A DNA stretch of 64,000 nt, taken from positions 42,223 to 106,222 of the forward strand of contig CAXGWP010000002.1 of the NCBI GenBank assembly GCA_964013575.1, given 5' to 3'. The notes under the pieces are model-generated. The model was not told the DNA's origin, did no database searches, and saw nothing but the letters and a program-made list of their open reading frames with translations. The stretch comes from BJGV01 sp964013575. Lineage in GTDB: Bacteria; Pseudomonadota; Gammaproteobacteria; Burkholderiales; Nitrosomonadaceae. Every line of letters starts with the position of its first letter. Positions within the stretch are counted from its first letter, which is position 1. A program made the position numbers and the translations under genes. Shown piece by piece: positions 63,285 to 64,000 of the stretch.

Positions 63285-63680
63285 AAAACAGTAAACTATA
63301 GATATGTTTGAAGAAATGAAACTTACAGCTTTACTGTTAAGAGATAAGTTTAATACATTTGACTTCTCAGAAAATTAAATTCTACAAATAGCGGCCCTTA
63401 ATAGTGCCAAAACATTGGGATTAGGAGATTGTATCGGGTCATTTGTAAAAGGTAAAATGGTAGATATTGCTGCTATAGATTTCTCGGCCCCAGTGCTGTT
63501 ATCCTACTATGATCCGGTTTGGCATGTTGTATATTCAGTTGAAAGAGAGCACGTAAGTCATGCCTGGGTAAATGGTAGAATGCTACTGAAAGAAAAAACT
63601 TAACTACATTGAATGATCATGATATTTTAGCTAGAAGCCAATTTTGGAAAAATAGAATTAAAATTAATATAAATGGATAA
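63285..63680 (+). pseudogene. mtaD: Decayed mtaD (MTA/SAH deaminase), C-terminal remnant
   Basis: This is the last third of a TRZ/ATZ-type amidohydrolase resembling 5-methylthioadenosine/S-adenosylhomocysteine deaminase. AAC AGT AAA CTA (NSKL) at about 63287-63298, then a frameshift, then DMFEEMKLTALLL (63301-63339) match the metal-site helix. An in-frame TAA at 63376-63378 interrupts it. ILQIAALNSAKTLGLGD and GKMVDIAAIDFS continue in the same frame to a stop at 63601-63603. The expected tail TTLNDHDILARSQFW resumes in another frame and ends at 63680. Roughly 300 N-terminal residues with the metal ligands are missing. gyrA-mtaD-ubiG is the ancestral order in betaproteobacteria. Confidence 0.85.
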
Positions 63681-64000
63681 CCTAATAAAAAATAAAGTAA
63701 ATGCAGATCAATATGAGTTAGAAAAATTTAATCAATTAGCGCATAATTGGTGGGACCCTGAGAGTCAATTTAAGCCTCTGCATGAAATAAATCCACTACG
63801 TTTAAATTATATTGATAAATTTGCTGCTCTTTCTGGAAAGGAAGTGCTGGATGTTGGTTGTGGAGGAGGGATTCTTTCAGAAAGTATGGCGGAGCTTGGA
63901 GCAAAAGTGACAGGGATAGATTTAGGGGATAAGCCGCTTAAAATTGCTAAATTACATCTATTAGAGTCTGGTAATAAAGTAAATTACCGTAAGGTAGCGG
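63673..64000 (+). CDS. ubiG: Ubiquinone biosynthesis O-methyltransferase, N-terminal part
   Basis: The frame starts at ATG 63673 and runs off the right edge. The translation has FNQLAHNWWDPESQFKPLHEINPLR, the UbiG N-terminal signature, and the SAM-binding motif I VLDVGCGGGILSE. UbiG methylates two hydroxyl groups during ubiquinone synthesis, at the inner-membrane Ubi complex. Its start overlaps the end of the mtaD remnant. Ubiquinone would be the electron acceptor for the SdhCDAB complex encoded in this window. Confidence 0.94.
   Translation, partial: MDNLIKNKVNADQYELEKFNQLAHNWWDPESQFKPLHEINPLRLNYIDKFAALSGKEVLDVGCGGGILSESMAELGAKVTGIDLGDKPLKIAKLHLLESGNKVNYRKVA

Noticed and set aside
63415..63603. 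Stand-alone 62-residue hypothetical protein
   Set aside because: It is the middle piece of the mtaD remnant; matching MtaD sequence continues in frame upstream of a nonsense codon and in another frame downstream.
1..64000. tRNA, rRNA, prophage, insertion sequence or defence island
   Set aside because: Reading the gaps by eye I saw no GGTTCRANTCC-type T-loop in a cloverleaf context, no transposase or integrase, and no nuclease/toxin genes. A dedicated scan could still find a missed tRNA.

Overview
The window is a compact, AT-rich (roughly one-third G+C by eye) bacterial chromosome segment of about 50 protein genes. Intergenic spaces are short. I found no insertion sequence, prophage, CRISPR array, rRNA or tRNA. 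Gene content and order point to a betaproteobacterium with Nitrosomonadales-like neighbourhoods: grxC-secB-SH3-gpsA, bioB-F-H-C-D, metG divergent from apbC-dcd-decarboxylase, earP-efp, leuCDB-asd-fimV-truA-trpFBA-accD-folC-SPOR-cvpA-purF-metZ, and gyrA-serC-serA-pheA-hisC-tyrA. The AT bias, one clearly decayed gene (mtaD) and a methionyl-tRNA synthetase without its usual C-terminal domain suggest a streamlined or host-associated lineage. I cannot name the species.

Layout. 1-2301: end of grxC, secB, an exported SH3 protein and gpsA. 2302-7018: biotin cluster bioBFHCD (no bioA), preceded by a repeated and inverted TTGTCCAATT element. 7121-9951 (minus): squalene-synthase-like gene and metG. 10069-13256: apbC, dcd and a fold-III PLP decarboxylase. 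13246-14630 (minus): folA and thyA. 14739-19315: M17 aminopeptidase, aroC, and the EF-P arginine rhamnosyltransferase earP with its substrate efp, which carries Arg32. 19627-20769: an MFS transporter. 20840-37283: a long rightward run for leucine, aspartate semialdehyde, FimV, tRNA pseudouridine, tryptophan, fatty acid, folate and purine synthesis, then metZ. 37312-40427: two cyclophilins, cysS and a small EF-hand protein. 40474-54931: acnA and mdh (minus), divergent from sdhCDAB-sdhE-gltA-sucAB-lpdA. 54998-63133 (minus): tyrA, hisC, pheA, serA, serC and gyrA. 63280-64000: an mtaD pseudogene and the start of ubiG.

The genes describe a respiring cell that runs most of an oxidative TCA cycle from this one locus and makes its own aromatic and branched-chain amino acids, serine, biotin and nucleotides. 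The most distinctive regulatory element is a SAM-II-type riboswitch followed by an intrinsic terminator upstream of metZ. I see no wholly new multi-gene system. The items most worth checking are that riboswitch, the mtaD decay, the metG truncation, the repeats before bioB and the intergenic palindromes.
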